This document shows, piece after piece, positions 1 through 10,808 of a DNA stretch of 64,000 nt. This DNA is from Ditylenchus dipsaci (lineage: Eukaryota > Nematoda > Chromadorea > Rhabditida > Anguinidae), in NCBI GenBank assembly GCA_004194705.1, contig SADC01000410.1, positions 1 through 64,000 on the forward strand, read 5' to 3'. Position numbers and translations under genes: made by a program. The notes beneath the pieces are model-generated. The model was not told where the DNA came from. It searched no databases and was given only the letters and a program-made list of their open reading frames with translations. Positions within the stretch are counted from its first letter, which is position 1; every line of letters begins with the position of its first letter.

Positions 1-186
1 GGTTCTTTTTCCAATTTTCCAACTCGTCTTCTGCATCGAACCTTCAAATGTCTAGATCAAGTTGTAGATGATCCCGCAGCACGGTTTTTGGTTGAACGAC
101 TTGTTCGATATGCATCTGAAACAGATAACAAAATGATAAAAAGTAGAGAGACAAAGATGAAAAGAAATTGGATCGGCGATTCATAG
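1..186 (+). CDS. 3' end of an unrecognised protein-coding gene (partial)
   Basis: Frame 1 is open from the first base of the window to a TAG at 184-186, giving 61 residues. The composition is ordinary for a protein: a mixed, partly amphipathic stretch (PTRLLHRTFKCLDQVVDD, then ARFLVERLVRYASETDN) followed by a short Lys/Arg-rich tail ending WIGDS. This contrasts with the simple-sequence DNA that starts immediately downstream. I do not recognise the family. It is most simply the last exon of a gene that starts to the left of the window. A chance open frame is possible because only 61 codons are visible. Confidence 0.4.
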   Translation, partial: GSFSNFPTRLLHRTFKCLDQVVDDPAARFLVERLVRYASETDNKMIKSRETKMKRNWIGDS

Positions 187-196
187 TTCAATTAGG

Positions 197-812
197 ATAA
201 ATAGCAGCAAAATTAAAATTTTGGCAGCGAAATTCAAATGTTTGGCAGCAAAATTCAAATTTTTGGCAGCAGATTTGATTTGGCAGCAAAATTAAAGATT
301 GGCAGCAGAATTTAGATTTTTGGCAGCATATTTAAATATTAGCATCTGAATTACATAATAGTATAGAAAAAAAGGATTTGGTGCAACAATCTCAACCAAA
401 ATCAGCATGATGGACATGAATCAAGATCAGGCTGTAAAAATAGTCGAGAAATTTAGGCAGTAAAACTTAAAATTTTGGCAGCGAAATTCAAAATTTTTGG
501 CAGCAAAACTCAGATTTTTAGCAAAAATGTTTTCCGAAATTCAATTTTTTTTGAATTTTTTATTATATTCAAAATTCAAAATTTGGCAGCGAAATTCAAA
601 TTTTTGGCAACAGATTAGATTTGGCAGCAAAATTCAAATTTTGGCAGCAAAATTCAAATTTTGGCAGCAAAATTCAAATTTTTAGCAGCGAAATTCAAAA
701 TTTTGGCAGCAAAATTCAAATTTTTGGCAGCGAATTCAAATTCTGGCAGCAGATTTGATTTGGCAGCAGAATAAAGATTTGGCAGCAAACTCAAATTTTT
801 CGGCAGCAAACT
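197..812. repeat. Degenerate minisatellite, about 22-bp unit
   Basis: Repeated units of the type ttggcagcaaaattcaaatt run through most of this stretch. Point changes, indels and a non-repeat interruption at about 340-470 break the pattern. The tightest block is 470-790. Short open frames inside it (for example 497-685) only reflect the repeat and are not genes. Confidence 0.85.
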
Positions 813-1099
813 TAAATACCACTCAACAAGTAAACCCTTCCCCCCTTAAAAGTTTTTGTAAATTTTTGCCGCAGTAAATTATCTGTACTGGCTGGAGTCG
901 GGTTTTTAGACACTTCTACCGGCAGTTTTTTAGACTGTGTGAACGATAGAAAAATGTGTTTTTACGGTTCGGAAAGATTTTAGGAAAGAAATTGATGAAA
1001 ATGTACTTTTCGCATTGGGAAACTAAGGTAAAGCAACCTTAAAAGACATCCCATACTGTAAAAACAAACAATCAGCGTGTATAATGGTGTTGTACCTCA
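813..1099. other. No gene seen
   Basis: AT-rich sequence after the minisatellite. I see no extended coding frame, RNA gene or clear repeat. Confidence 0.5.
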
Positions 1100-1245
1100 A
1101 TTTTCCTAACTGGAGCTGTGCAAAAGCTCATATATTCATTTTCAATCATAAGTTTTTGCTCAGAATCATGTTTGATGCAAGTGAGTTCACGCATCTTGAC
1201 CTATCGAGCCCCTTAACTCTCAAGCCCAGAAGGTTGAGAGTTTTT
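1100..1245 (+). repeat. Diverged fragment of the GC-hairpin repeat family
   Basis: The order of landmarks (ctggagctgtgcaaaagctc, then a cagaatcatgtttgatgcaa-type block, gtgagttcacgcatct, then aactctcaagccc) matches the complete copies at 18965-19260 and 23630-23905. The GC-rich hairpin itself is reduced here. Confidence 0.4.
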
Positions 1246-1314
1246 AAATTTGGTTGAATTTTTTATCTCTCATTTCCTTTTGGGACCCTGAAACACGTTT
1301 CCTATCGTGTATAG

Positions 1315-1932
1315 CAGGGCTGCAGCCGGTTTTAAAAAAAAAAACCAGAAGCAGAAAACCAGAAAAACGGTATTGTGCTAAAAACAGAAGCAGAAAAACA
1401 GAAGTGCAAAAACACAGAAAACAGACGAAAACAGGAAGTAAAAAAGGCAATGCCCATAAAAAATCATCTTTTTTGTAGCATAACCAAAACACTTTTCATC
1501 ATTCAAAATCGAGTAAAGGCGAATTATTATGGACAAACACAACATACTGAGATTAACACTTTTCGCAAATCATGTATAACATCTCCTAAGTTATTCCCAT
1601 ACTCTAGAAACAATAAAAAGTTGTTTTCTTATTAGGAGATGGAATCACTTAGGAGATGTTTATACATGATTTGCGAAAAGTGTTTCAAAAGTGTACCCGG
1701 TCGTAAGTGTATCCGATCGTTGTACCCGGTCATAATGTGTACGCGGTCGTAGGGCAGTCTTCGAAAAAAGCCTTTCACTTTCCATTGATCCTCTGGTGCG
1801 CTGGAAAAGCTAAAAAGTTTTCTATAAATTTCGCTTCTGTTTTTCGTTTCTTCTCGAACAAAAAACAGAAGCAGAAAACAGAAAAAACAGAAGTGAAAAA
1901 ACACAGAAAAACAGAACCCGGCTGCAGCCCTG
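1315..1932. mobile_element. hAT-type MITE with 8-bp target duplication
   Basis: Terminal inverted repeats read CAGGGCTGCAGCCGG on the left and its complement on the right. They are flanked by identical 8-bp copies of GTGTATAG at 1307-1314 and 1933-1940. An 8-bp duplication with T at position 2 and A at position 7, and a CAGGG terminus, are hAT-superfamily traits. The 618-bp interior is purine-rich (gaagcagaaaaacag repeats) on both sides. It also holds a second inverted repeat (cttttcgcaaatcatgtata at about 1560, its complement at about 1665). No transposase is present, so this is a non-autonomous copy. Confidence 0.75.
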
Positions 1933-1940
1933 GTGTATAG

Positions 1941-3454
1941 GGTCTAAAAGTCTCTTGATAGTGGTGAAAAACCCAATTTCGGTCAGGTACAGATAGTGTA
2001 CTCTAGCCAAAAAAAATTACATAAAATTTACATTTTGAATAAAAAATCAGGTTTCACCGAGTGAAGATTTATCTAATACAGAGTTTGAACAGTGAAACAG
2101 GGTTGATACAATAAATATTGTTAAATTTTTATAACTACGTGTAAAAACAGCTAGCAACATATAATCACATAACATAAAAAGATGATAAATTAAATGAATA
2201 ATTATGATTTTAGTACAAATATTCATCATACGAATTGAACGGGTCACATTTGTATTTTTTGTGTAGTATTTAATGCATATTACACTTAGACATCTTACAG
2301 GCTCGTAATGGGTGTTAAACACGGAACGGTGTGTTGTATAGCTTCACATTCTAGTGCAGAATTTTGTGCTGAAGCTAGTGTTTTGAGCATGGGTGTTTAG
2401 CTGTTTCCATTTCAAGCAAGCTAAATGGTCTTTTAAGATTAATAGATCCCTGGTTCTTGGACAACATACTTAACTGCTACCGATTAACCTCTATTAAACC
2501 CCCACCATCTAATAATTCCTCACCCTCTAATAATCCCCCCCCCCTCTCCGATTCTAAGGTGGCTGCGCCGCTTTTTCTTTAACATTTTTCTAGGTAATTT
2601 TCATGTTAAAACTCAATGATTGTAATTCCACAAACGTGACCTCGATCCAAATAAGGTTCAGCTTTTATTTCGAACAGCTATTTTTATTGATGTTTTTTCA
2701 TCTTCCTGCCATCTCGACCTAGTTCTTATTTCTGATCTTGCAAAAATTTCCAGGCCCTTCGATTGACCTACCTGGTTTGAAGCACGCTATTTGTCTGATC
2801 CTGATCTTCTGATCCTGATCGAAGATGCAAACTTAATAACTGTGTTGAAGTAATGAGATTCACCTTTGGACGATTTGACAATTTTCTCGACACGCTCGAT
2901 CCATCCATTTAAAGGCGACCTCGAATGCTGGCACTTTTGGATTGCCATGAATTGCATTCGTGAATTCCACAGGGGAAATGAACACTGGTTACTGCATGAA
3001 AGAAAAATATGTGACTCGTTATTATCAATAAACAACAAACCACAAAAAACCTGTTCAACTATTGCGATTGTTATAACCCTAGCACTGCTTACGAAATAAT
3101 AATAATACTAGCGTTGCGTAGAGATGAGAGACTCGGCATCGCTACCAGAAGCGACGAAAGAAATGGTGGGAAGACATTCGCGCTGCTAGGGTTCACGCTT
3201 CGGCTGTGTCAGAGAGCAGCTGTACAACTGAAGTCGCTTTTTGGATGTCAAGTAGCTTCATGGATATATAAAAATTCACACACAAAAAAAAACTAATGAA
3301 AAATGAGCAAAAATTGACAAAAAAGCGAGACGTGAAGTACACGCGAGACAAATTCGAAGAATTCCATAAATTAGAATTATAGTTATTTGAAATAACATTT
3401 TTTCAGAAATTTCCGGCTTCTTCGGCTCTGGAAAGGTGAAATATAATCACCCTC
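1941..3454. other. Intergenic; one weak exon candidate
   Basis: Mostly AT-rich sequence with pyrimidine tracts near 2500-2550 that resemble termini of the TACCGTATTT repeat family. On the minus strand 2864-2984 could be an internal exon: it follows a CAG acceptor, ends before a GTGAAT donor, and reads in one frame as VEFTNAIHGNPKVPAFEVAF plus about 15 residues. Two frames are open, so this is weak and I assign no family. Confidence 0.25.
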
Positions 3455-4427
3455 CCTCTATTAATCCCCACCCTACGAGGGGTTGGTTAATAGACTGCCA
3501 ACCAACTCGATACAAAAACTAACTCGATACACCAACTCGATACATTGACAACTCGATACACCGACTCGATACACTTTTTTATTTTACCTCAATTACTTCG
3601 GCCATTCCGCTCATATCACTACCTACTACTTAGAAACCATTTTTAGATATCGTGATTAGTACACGAAAGGGTTAGGGAAGCCGAAAAATAAAAAATTTCG
3701 TCAACTACTCTATGATTATATCATATGACTTCAAACAATAAACCAAGGTGGTCTAGATGAATAACCACCTAAATACTGAATCAGTAATCACGTCGAGAGA
3801 ATAAACTATATTAATCCACATTTACTATATTAATCCACGAATAAACTTAATAGAGTGGACGACCACTTGGTGAATTTGGGTGTCCATTGGGTGCATTTTT
3901 TTTGTTTTTTTGGCTTCCATAGTCATTTTTGTGCGCTAACACGACATTTCAAAATGTTCCGTAAGTAGCAGGATGTCATATGAGCGGAATCATGAAACTT
4001 GAAAAATACAGGAAAACAGCATTTGACTACTGTCTTACAATCCTTAGAATGATCAAATTAGTACAGAAAACAAGTTTTGGAACCTGAAAACCCACCAAAA
4101 AGGGTATTTGAACCAAGTGGATGACCACCTGGTTTGATTGACGCCTGGAGCATTAAGTTGGTTTATAGATGAGTCTTTGAATAACAAGAATAATATTCAA
4201 GACAAAATATAGAAAAAAATAATCTAAAAAAAACGGTACGAACTCTCTACTGAAAAACCGATGCGAACTGTCCTATGTCCTAAAAATAACGGTCCTTGGG
4301 GTAAAGATAAAAAAGTGTATCGAGTCGGTGTATCGAGTTGTCAATGTATCGAGTCGGTGTATCGAGTTAGTTTTTGTATCGAGTTGGATGTATACCTGGT
4401 TAATAATCCACATGGGGGATTAAAGGA
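3455..4427. mobile_element. Palindromic element with iterated terminal motif
   Basis: The two ends are inverted copies. Each has an outer segment containing ggggttggttaatagactg or its diverged complement, then an array of about five units of the type ccaactcgataca (3505-3575 on the left, 4316-4390 on the right as tgtatcgagttgg). The interior includes 3860-4140, a diverged copy of the repeat at 13490-13730 with its own inner inverted repeat (nTggcttccanag ... ttttggaacctnaaaa). No transposase frame is visible. Confidence 0.6.
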
Positions 4428-5253
4428 GGTTATACGCTGTATGTCAAATAACTTCAGAGACATGCTCTTTCGAATGAGTGTATGTGAGCTGCAAGCTGTC
4501 TGCAAAAAGCTGGTCAACCCGCGTCCAAAGCTTATAAGCACCATTTCTTCACTAGTCAATTTCTACGTTGAGCTGCTCGAAGGACAGTCTTACTTTTGTA
4601 TAACTGCTTAATACTTGGTCAATACTTGTAGAGAAATTCAACAGCTAGAAGATAGGCGAGGAATCAGTACAAGGATTTATTTTTAAAATCACGGAGAAAA
4701 GGTGAAACCGGCTAAATTTGAATAATAGTCTCTTCGGCTTATCCCTGTTGACTTTTGAAACACATTGTTGTCTGAATTTTATTAAATTAGAAATAGAGTA
4801 GCAACGAATGGCAATAGTACTAGCGCAAGGACTCTTGAGATAAAAAGTTCAAGCCGAAATAGTTTGACTCGAAAACTCGAGTCTAAAACTTGACTCGAAA
4901 AATCGCAGCGCAACAGCGTACGCAAATTCTTGAAAACAGCGCATATCGCAGCGAAAGCACGGATGGCCGTAAAACATCGCAGCGCAACATCGCAAAAAGG
5001 CGAAACCGATACTCTATCGAAAACCACGTAAAAACTAGCGATTTTGTGGCAGAAATTCGCGTGTTTGCAGCCTTGTTTGCGTGATGATACTCGAGCAACA
5101 ATATTTTTAACAGATGATTTACAAACAACATGTTTCCTATTTGCACACCGAGATAAGCAATACCAAAATTGTGTCGCAAGAATTACGACTATTAGGGCAA
5201 CCGGACATTTTGCATAATTGTGCAATTTGTCCACGGACTATTAGATAAGAAAG
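4428..5253. other. No gene seen; short repeats
   Basis: The stretch 4860-5090 contains repeated aatcgcagcgcaaca motifs. One segment (tcgaaaaccacgtaaaaact, about 5016) recurs in diverged form near 12016. Open frames here are long because stop codons are depleted in the repeat; none looks like a known protein. Confidence 0.4.
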
Positions 5254-5740
5254 TGTGAGATTTGAACAGCTCAATTTGCGCCTCAAGATTGACGCTGCAT
5301 CATTTTGTGCTGCTAGCTTCGCGCCTGATGAATGAAATGCGCCTCAAGATTTACTGTTAGACAAGAGACTGTGACCTTTCAGCAACAAGGTTCGGACCAA
5401 AGATTTGCTATGCATTTCGTACTGCAAGATTTTTAAGCTTTGCGCCATATTTTTTTTACACTGCAAGATTTGCGTCCCAAGATTTTTAATGAGCAATATC
5501 GCGTAGTTTTTTGAAAACGATCGGTGAAATTGGTGTCCTTGCTATTTTCGGGATCAAACTGTCAAAAAGAGAACAGGCAAAAGCCTTCATAATCAAAGAA
5601 ATCAAACACAAAGCGCAAAACTTGCTTTGCAAATCTTGCAGTTCAAATTTTACAGTATCTTCTCTAACAGTCTTGAATGTCGTAGTGAAGCTTTCGCGTC
5701 GCAAATCTTCGGGCGCAAAATTTGCAGTTCAGATCTCACA
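5254..5740. mobile_element. Palindromic element, about 487 bp
   Basis: The left end tgtgagatttgaacagctca followed by atttgcgcc is matched by the inverted right end (gggcgcaaaatttgcagttc, then agatctcaca). Gcaagatttgcg-type motifs recur inside both arms. No coding capacity is visible. Confidence 0.55.
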
Positions 5741-5809
5741 TTTTGTTTGTCTTTTTAATTGCATTGTAATTTAATTGCATTGTATGATCATATGATCTTA
5801 AATTTTATT

Positions 5810-6115
5810 GCTCAAAGATTATGTGATTTTATCAATATATTCAAACATATTCAAATTCAAACACGTTACAATTTTTCACATTTGTAAATAAAAAAGCTTT
5901 TACTAAACGTAGTGTTTTGGAATTCATAAATTTTACAATAACTAGAAAAAAAACTAATATAGTAAAATCGTGAAATTAAAAATTGTATATTTAATTTTCG
6001 CTGAACATGATAATAATTCTAGTCCTTGAAATTTGAAGAGCTCAAATTTTTGCAAAAATATTAAAATCAAAATCATATCATTAAAAACGGTAATATAATT
6101 TTTCATGACAGTAGA
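5810..6115 (+). repeat. Dispersed AT-rich repeat R1, copy 1
   Basis: Roughly 300 bp align by eye with 12075-12365. Landmarks in the same order are a ttacaatttttcacatttgt block, a gttttggaattcataaat block, ctgaacatgataataattc, agtccttgaa and a final atcattaaaaacggtaatat. The part at 5957-6022 is also inverted at 7623-7686. Confidence 0.6.
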
Positions 6116-7446
6116 TGACAGTAGCGTCCAAAATCTACGTGCCGACTCCGGAAAAGAATCTTTATCTGGAGCCTTTTTGCCAGGTGCTTTTTTTAGTTCA
6201 AGAAAAATAGAAATGCTTTCTTTTTAAGCGTTAAATTCTGAAAAAATACGAACCAAATACAGCTGTCGAATGGGACTCAGAATCGAAAATATACATTGAT
6301 AATTAATTATATAGAAACTAATTGAAATAAAAAAACAGTTTAGTGCTTCCATGAGCCATCCATGTTTATTTCAGTGAAACCATAAAACATCTTCAACATT
6401 TGTTTAAACTTGGTAAAATTGCAAAATATTTTTTAACATATCTTTTTGTCTAAATAGAGTATAGAAAATTATAAGAGTGGAGATTTTTCAAAATTCATAA
6501 GATCATCTTGAGTTGAACCAAATAAAACCATAATGGTCTATCCATCCACCGTTCAAGCAGTTCTTTGCTCTTGGCTCCAAATTCTCCTTTTCGAAGTAAA
6601 AGCAAAAGCAGGACGAAAGTTTTTAAGCCAGGAGCCAAGAACAGAAGCAAAATTTTTTGTCTGAGAACACTTTAAAAATTTATTCTGTGAACGAGAATTT
6701 TTTTATAAAATTCTGGAGCCAGGAGCCGAGAGCAAAAGTAGTAGCAATAATTTTGATACCAAGAGTCAAGACCTTTGTCTGCCTTTGGACATTAAGGCGG
6801 TAGTCTTAAAATTGGCGTAAATGTTTTTTTAAATAAGTGACTAGTCGACATGAGCGATTGAAGGACATTTGCGACTTTCTGGGAAATAGTTTGAACCCTA
6901 TACATTTTTTGGAAAATCGACCATGCTGAGCACCAAACCAGCCTATTGTTTCAGACTATGAAATAGACCTTACTCATGGAAATACTCGGTGGTTGATGCT
7001 GGATGTTTGTGGCATTTGTGTGCGCGCGTGCGGTTCGACGAATAATTTTGAATCATAAAATCAGGTTCTTGTAGCTACAAACTTAAAAGCTTTGACGAAA
7101 GCATTAAGAAAAAAAAAATTATAGAGAGAAAGTGAAATATAAAATAGTTGTTATTTAAAATAAAATATGGATAAGCAGCACAAACTACAAACAGAGAGGC
7201 TGATAAACAGACAATCAATAAAAGTTTTTTTAAAAGACAACTTTTGTATTTGATGCAGCTAGTCAGGAAATATTGCTTAAAATAGATTAACATAAATAAG
7301 AATTTTTTGTGGCTGAAGTCAACCACCCCCCCCCTTGCTCAAGAAAAAGCAGCACTCAACCTGAACTGTTAGACGGTGCAATGGCATTTCGTCCAAAAGT
7401 CAGTTCGTCCGAAATGCATTTCGTCAAAAATTGAATCATATATACA
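6116..7446. other. No gene seen
   Basis: AT-rich sequence between R1 and the MITE at 7447. It contains ggagccaagagcaaaagca-type variants near 6570-6760 in both orientations, probably a decayed inverted repeat. No convincing exon or RNA gene. Confidence 0.4.
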
Positions 7447-7596
7447 TACCGCATTTTCTCTAATAATGAACGCCCCCCCCTCCCTCGATTTTTTGACTAG
7501 GATTTCAGAGTTAAGGCCATTTTTGATTTACAATTTCAACATTTTCGAAGGGTTGAAAAATAATGAACCCGGGTTCATTAATAGAGAAAATACGTA
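7447..7596. mobile_element. TACCGTATTT-family MITE, 150 bp
   Basis: The left end taccgcattttctctaataa and the right end ttaatagagaaaatacgta are inverted copies, both bounded by TA. The interior (gactaggatttcagagttaa, then gaagggttgaaaaat) is shared with the copy in even-skipped intron 1 at 33982-34137, which shows that the two are one family. Confidence 0.7.
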
Positions 7597-7622
7597 TATA
7601 TGATGTAGAATATATGATGTAG

Positions 7623-7686
7623 GACTAGAATTATTATCATGTTCAGCGAAAATTAAATATACAATTTTTAATTCACAATTTTACTA
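7623..7686 (-). repeat. Inverted partner of R1 segment 5957-6022
   Basis: Reverse complement of the R1 segment running from agtaaaatcgtgaaattaaa to ctgaacatgataataattc. Together the two copies bound a 1.7-kb interval with terminal inverted repeats of about 60 bp. Confidence 0.6.
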
Positions 7687-7699
7687 GAATTTTTTGCAG

Positions 7700-7918
7700 C
7701 TGGACCAAACAATATGGATTGAAACTAAAAGATTAAAAGGATCAATGAAGACGGTACTCAAAGTACAAAGAATAACGCTGGATTCTAAAACCTGTACTAT
7801 TTTTATGTATGAATCTTTCAAAGGACAGGTACTAGGGCAAGACTCTCCTATTATATCTGATAATAATATGATCTTTACAGATAAGAAATCCGTAGTAATA
7901 TCTTTAAAAACAGTCTAA
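7700..7918 (+). CDS. Probable terminal exon of an unrecognised gene
   Basis: A strong acceptor (polypyrimidine run then TTTTTTGCAG) precedes 7700. From there one frame runs for 72 codons to TAA at 7916-7918. The peptide begins LDQTIWIETKRLKGS, is hydrophilic with alternating beta-like segments (KTVLKVQRITLD, TCTIFMYESF, KSVVISLKTV), and has balanced composition unlike its low-complexity surroundings. I do not recognise the domain. The upstream exon was not found. The acceptor lies just inside the R1 inverted repeat end, so the exon could also be a fragment carried by an element. Confidence 0.4.
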   Translation: MDQTIWIETKRLKGSMKTVLKVQRITLDSKTCTIFMYESFKGQVLGQDSPIISDNNMIFTDKKSVVISLKTV

Positions 7919-8968
7919 AAAGTATTCTCCTTGTGATAGAAAAGGTTATCGCTCAGACTACGGAAACTTAGAAAAAAAAACTAAAAAATAAATAAATAGA
8001 TATTTATATGACCCCATTGATCAGTTAACGTATACAGGTGCATGGACTGTCTTTCTAATGTAGCATTGGAATACGGCGGTTATCATAAAAGGCTAGAATT
8101 TCACTCAAGCTACTTTTTTCCATAACTGTTTTGAACTTAGAGACCGTCAGTCTGGGGTAGCTAGTCTAAATATATGTTTCATATCCAATAAATTTTAATT
8201 ATATGATTGCTTAAATAGACAAAAATGACTTCGGCTTCGAAAAGAAATATTTTTAATTTACTTAGGCTTGATTCAGAAATTAATTGGGTTAAAGTTATTA
8301 GGATAGTTCGGAAAATTTACTTAGGCTTCAAAAAGAAATATATCAAATATATTTTTTAGGCTTAGGCCTATTTTAAAAAAGTTGTTAAAATCTTTTATTT
8401 TTTGTGAATATTAAGACTCTCACAATAAGAAATCGATCATAACATTCACGGTTTCAAAGTATAGAATTCAAGTACTTGCAGAAGAGAAAAGAAGAATGTC
8501 TGAAAAACCTTCAAGTTTATAATTTGAAAATGCTGTAAATTTTTTAAGTATCAATATTTGTCAATACCCTTCTCCAGCCACCCGGACAAAAAGAGGGTAC
8601 TAGACTACTAACATCCTTGATAAATTTTATTGAATATGCTTTTTTGTTTATTTGATATATTAGCCAAGAGGAGGCGATAATTAAAGGGGGCGCTTATTTT
8701 TCGATTTCTGTACAGAGGGGGCGATTATTAGAGAAGGGGCGCTAATTAGAGCGCTAATTACATTATATATGCATCCAGAGTCACATTTATGATCTATAGG
8801 AGCTTCTTGTATATCCCCACTGTGTTGATATGTCATATGTTTGAAATACCTGTTTACCTAACTATCCCCCTTTTGTAAAACCATTCTTTTTCGATTGTAG
8901 TTCGTATTACTATACGGGTTTAATAAACAGATAAATCAATAAAATTTGGAGTATAATTCTAAGAACGT
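7919..8968. other. No gene seen
   Basis: AT-rich. Contains a short imperfect direct repeat (tttacttaggcttcaaaaag type, 8257 and 8317) and at 8660-8760 a MITE-like remnant with ggggcgctaattagagcgct. Confidence 0.4.
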
Positions 8969-9112
8969 CTGCCCCAGCAGCTCTACAACATCGCGAAACG
9001 TGAAGCCTTGACTGACTGAAGTATTGATGCACTAGAAAACGCAGACACCTAGAGGATCGTCCAATGGGACCTGGCAGACCTGCGGCACCTAGGAAAAAGA
9101 AATATATTGAAG
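8969..9112 (+). pseudogene. Protein-like frame broken by two stops
   Basis: One frame reads LPQQLYNIAKREALTD, stop, SIDALENADT, stop, RIVQWDLADLRHLGKRNILK. The composition before, between and after the TGA and TAG is consistently protein-like, and local GC content is higher than in the flanks. I do not recognise the family; a decayed transposon protein is one option. It ends where the GC-rich palindromic element begins. Confidence 0.3.
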
Positions 9113-9130
9113 CTCCACCGGTATGGACAA

Positions 9131-9532
9131 CATACCTGAACCGGCTCCGGGCGCCGTCGCTTGTCGGCAGCGATTGACGCCGGGGCCAGTGCCTGAGGCG
9201 GCGCCAGCTGCAGGCAAAATTTGACCACTTTCGGGCACCGGCGGCGGCGCCGGCTCCCGGCGCCCTATATGTAGCCGGCGCCCAGTTTTCTCATATCATG
9301 CTGACAACAAACAAAATTCTAACAATAAACTTATATCACACACCCCGGCGCCGCCTCTTTTATAGTGCCGGCGCCAGTATGACGCCGACGCCAGCGCAAA
9401 TTTTCAAGGGACGCCTGCGCCGATCCGGCACCCGGCGTTCATTTGCATGTGGCGCCGGCGGAGGCGCCAGCGCCCGGCGCCGATTTTTGGAACGCCCGGG
9501 GCCCGGGTCGGCCGATTTTTCCAGCGTGCAGG
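9131..9532. mobile_element. GC-rich palindromic element
   Basis: A roughly 400-bp island packed with ggcgccgg and cggcgccggc motifs in both orientations sits in very AT-rich DNA. The ends read catacctg on the left and caggtatg on the right, so it is bounded by inverted repeats. No open frame resembles a protein. It is not a gene-associated CpG island as far as I can see, since no gene starts here. Confidence 0.5.
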
Positions 9533-10109
9533 TATGCCTGTGTCCAACCCGGTACAGCTAATCAACCTAGGTCCCTGAAACAGAAGATCTCAGCTTAAGA
9601 GTGTGATACAAAAGGATCAGCAAGGGTCTGGCACTACTCCGCTGCGCACGCTGTATTCCTAAAAAATAATTCGGCATTATTATTGACAAAATGTGTGTGG
9701 TCCGAGGGCTGTAGGAACTTTCGTAACAAGACAATTTCGTAAAGCGAACTTTCGTAAGAGCGAACTTTTGTAAGAGCGAACTTTTGTAAGAAACTTTTCG
9801 TAACAGAGAGTTTTCGTAACGAATTTCTTTCGTAAGAGGAAATAATCGAAATTTTTTCACTTTTAATCAATTTTTCTAATTCAGGATTTCATCTGATTCA
9901 TTTGTTTTGGCCCTTCTGTCACTGTTTGACACTTCGAACAGTTAACTATATGACTATTAAATGTATGAGCACAAAAGTTGGTAAGCATAGGTCATATCAC
10001 TGAAAATTTGATAATTAGTTAACCCCAGATTTTTCATCCATTAGGAGACCAGCAGAAATACCTAAAAGCATGGTGAAAAACTCCGAGCTAGAGTTTAAAT
10101 ATTATATAC

Positions 10110-10230
10110 TTCACATAGCTGATTGATTAGTGGAATGTATGGTGCAGTAGGTAAGTTGATGGGATTAATTTTTTTTCATCGTCGGTTCGATTCCACTCTG
10201 AGTGTTTCATTTTTTCTTGACTATTTTTGG
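10110..10230 (+). repeat. tRNA-like (SINE head) segment
   Basis: Contains an internal B-box-like GGTTCGATTCC (about 10183-10193) preceded by an A-box-like region (tagtggaatgtatggtgca). It is followed by a T-rich tail (gtttcattttttcttgac). It does not fold into a clean cloverleaf by eye, so I treat it as a tRNA-derived repeat rather than a gene. Confidence 0.35.
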
Positions 10231-10388
10231 TCAAAACATCACAGAAGCTTTAAGAAACATCAAAGGAGGATCAAAAAGCAAAAAAAGCAACTTAACATAT
10301 CACTAATGTTACTGAAAACCGCGTTACGAAAAAGCTTGTTACGAAAATTCGCTGTTACGAAAAAGTTTCTTATAGCTCTTTCACAAAC

Positions 10389-10470
10389 GTTGGAGTTGGC
10401 GTTGGAGTTGGAGTATTTTTTTTATGAATGCTTTTTTACTCCAACTCCAACTCCGACTCCAACTCCAACC
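10389..10470. repeat. Palindromic hexamer array 1
   Basis: The left arm is (GTTGGA/GTTGGC)n, the spacer is T-rich, and the right arm is the complementary (TCCAAC)n. Further ccaac-rich sequence follows to about 10520. Confidence 0.7.
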
Positions 10471-10580
10471 CTTTCATAAAAACTCCAACTTCAACGCCAA
10501 CTCCAACGCCAACTCCGACTTTAATTCTTATTATTCATATTTCTTATTATTCATTCATTTTGATTTATAAATGCACACTA

Positions 10581-10808
10581 TTAAATCATGTTTTCCTGGA
10601 AGTCAACCCTTCCTTCAGAATTGAAAAAAAAGACAAGTTTATCACGAATTTTTTTAGCATTATTGTTTTCCACCTCAGGTTCTTCATCAGTTAAACCTCT
10701 CCATCCTCTATAAGCAGCAAGAGCTCGATCTTGCAGAGCCCAGAGCCCTTTGTTCGATAGCCCTAGAGATTCTCCTGCATTTAATAGCTCAAGAGCTTCA
10801 CCTGCCAT
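10581..10808 (-). CDS. Small open frame inside the 9.7-11.4 kb element, unrecognised
   Basis: ATG at 10808 to TAA at 10581, 75 codons. The protein is hydrophilic and plausible: it begins MAGEALELLNAGESLGLSNK and has an acidic and Asn-rich middle. The antisense frame is open too, so the coding strand is uncertain. It diverges from the open frame at 10679-11059, which may be the more credible of the two. No family recognised. Confidence 0.25.
   Translation of the reverse strand: MAGEALELLNAGESLGLSNKGLWALQDRALAAYRGWRGLTDEEPEVENNNAKKIRDKLVFFFNSEGRVDFQENMI

Noticed and set aside
197..812. CRISPR-like array
   Set aside because: Units of about 22 bp follow one another without unique spacers, vary in length, and lie in a spliced animal genome.
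4782..5234. 150-codon minus-strand gene
   Set aside because: A long frame in a stretch of aatcgcagcg repeats with another long frame on the same strand. No motif, start context or splice site supports it.
10396..10524. Ser/Thr/Pro-repeat protein (NSNSDSNS, TPTPTP)
   Set aside because: Translation of the palindromic ccaact hexamer array in different frames.
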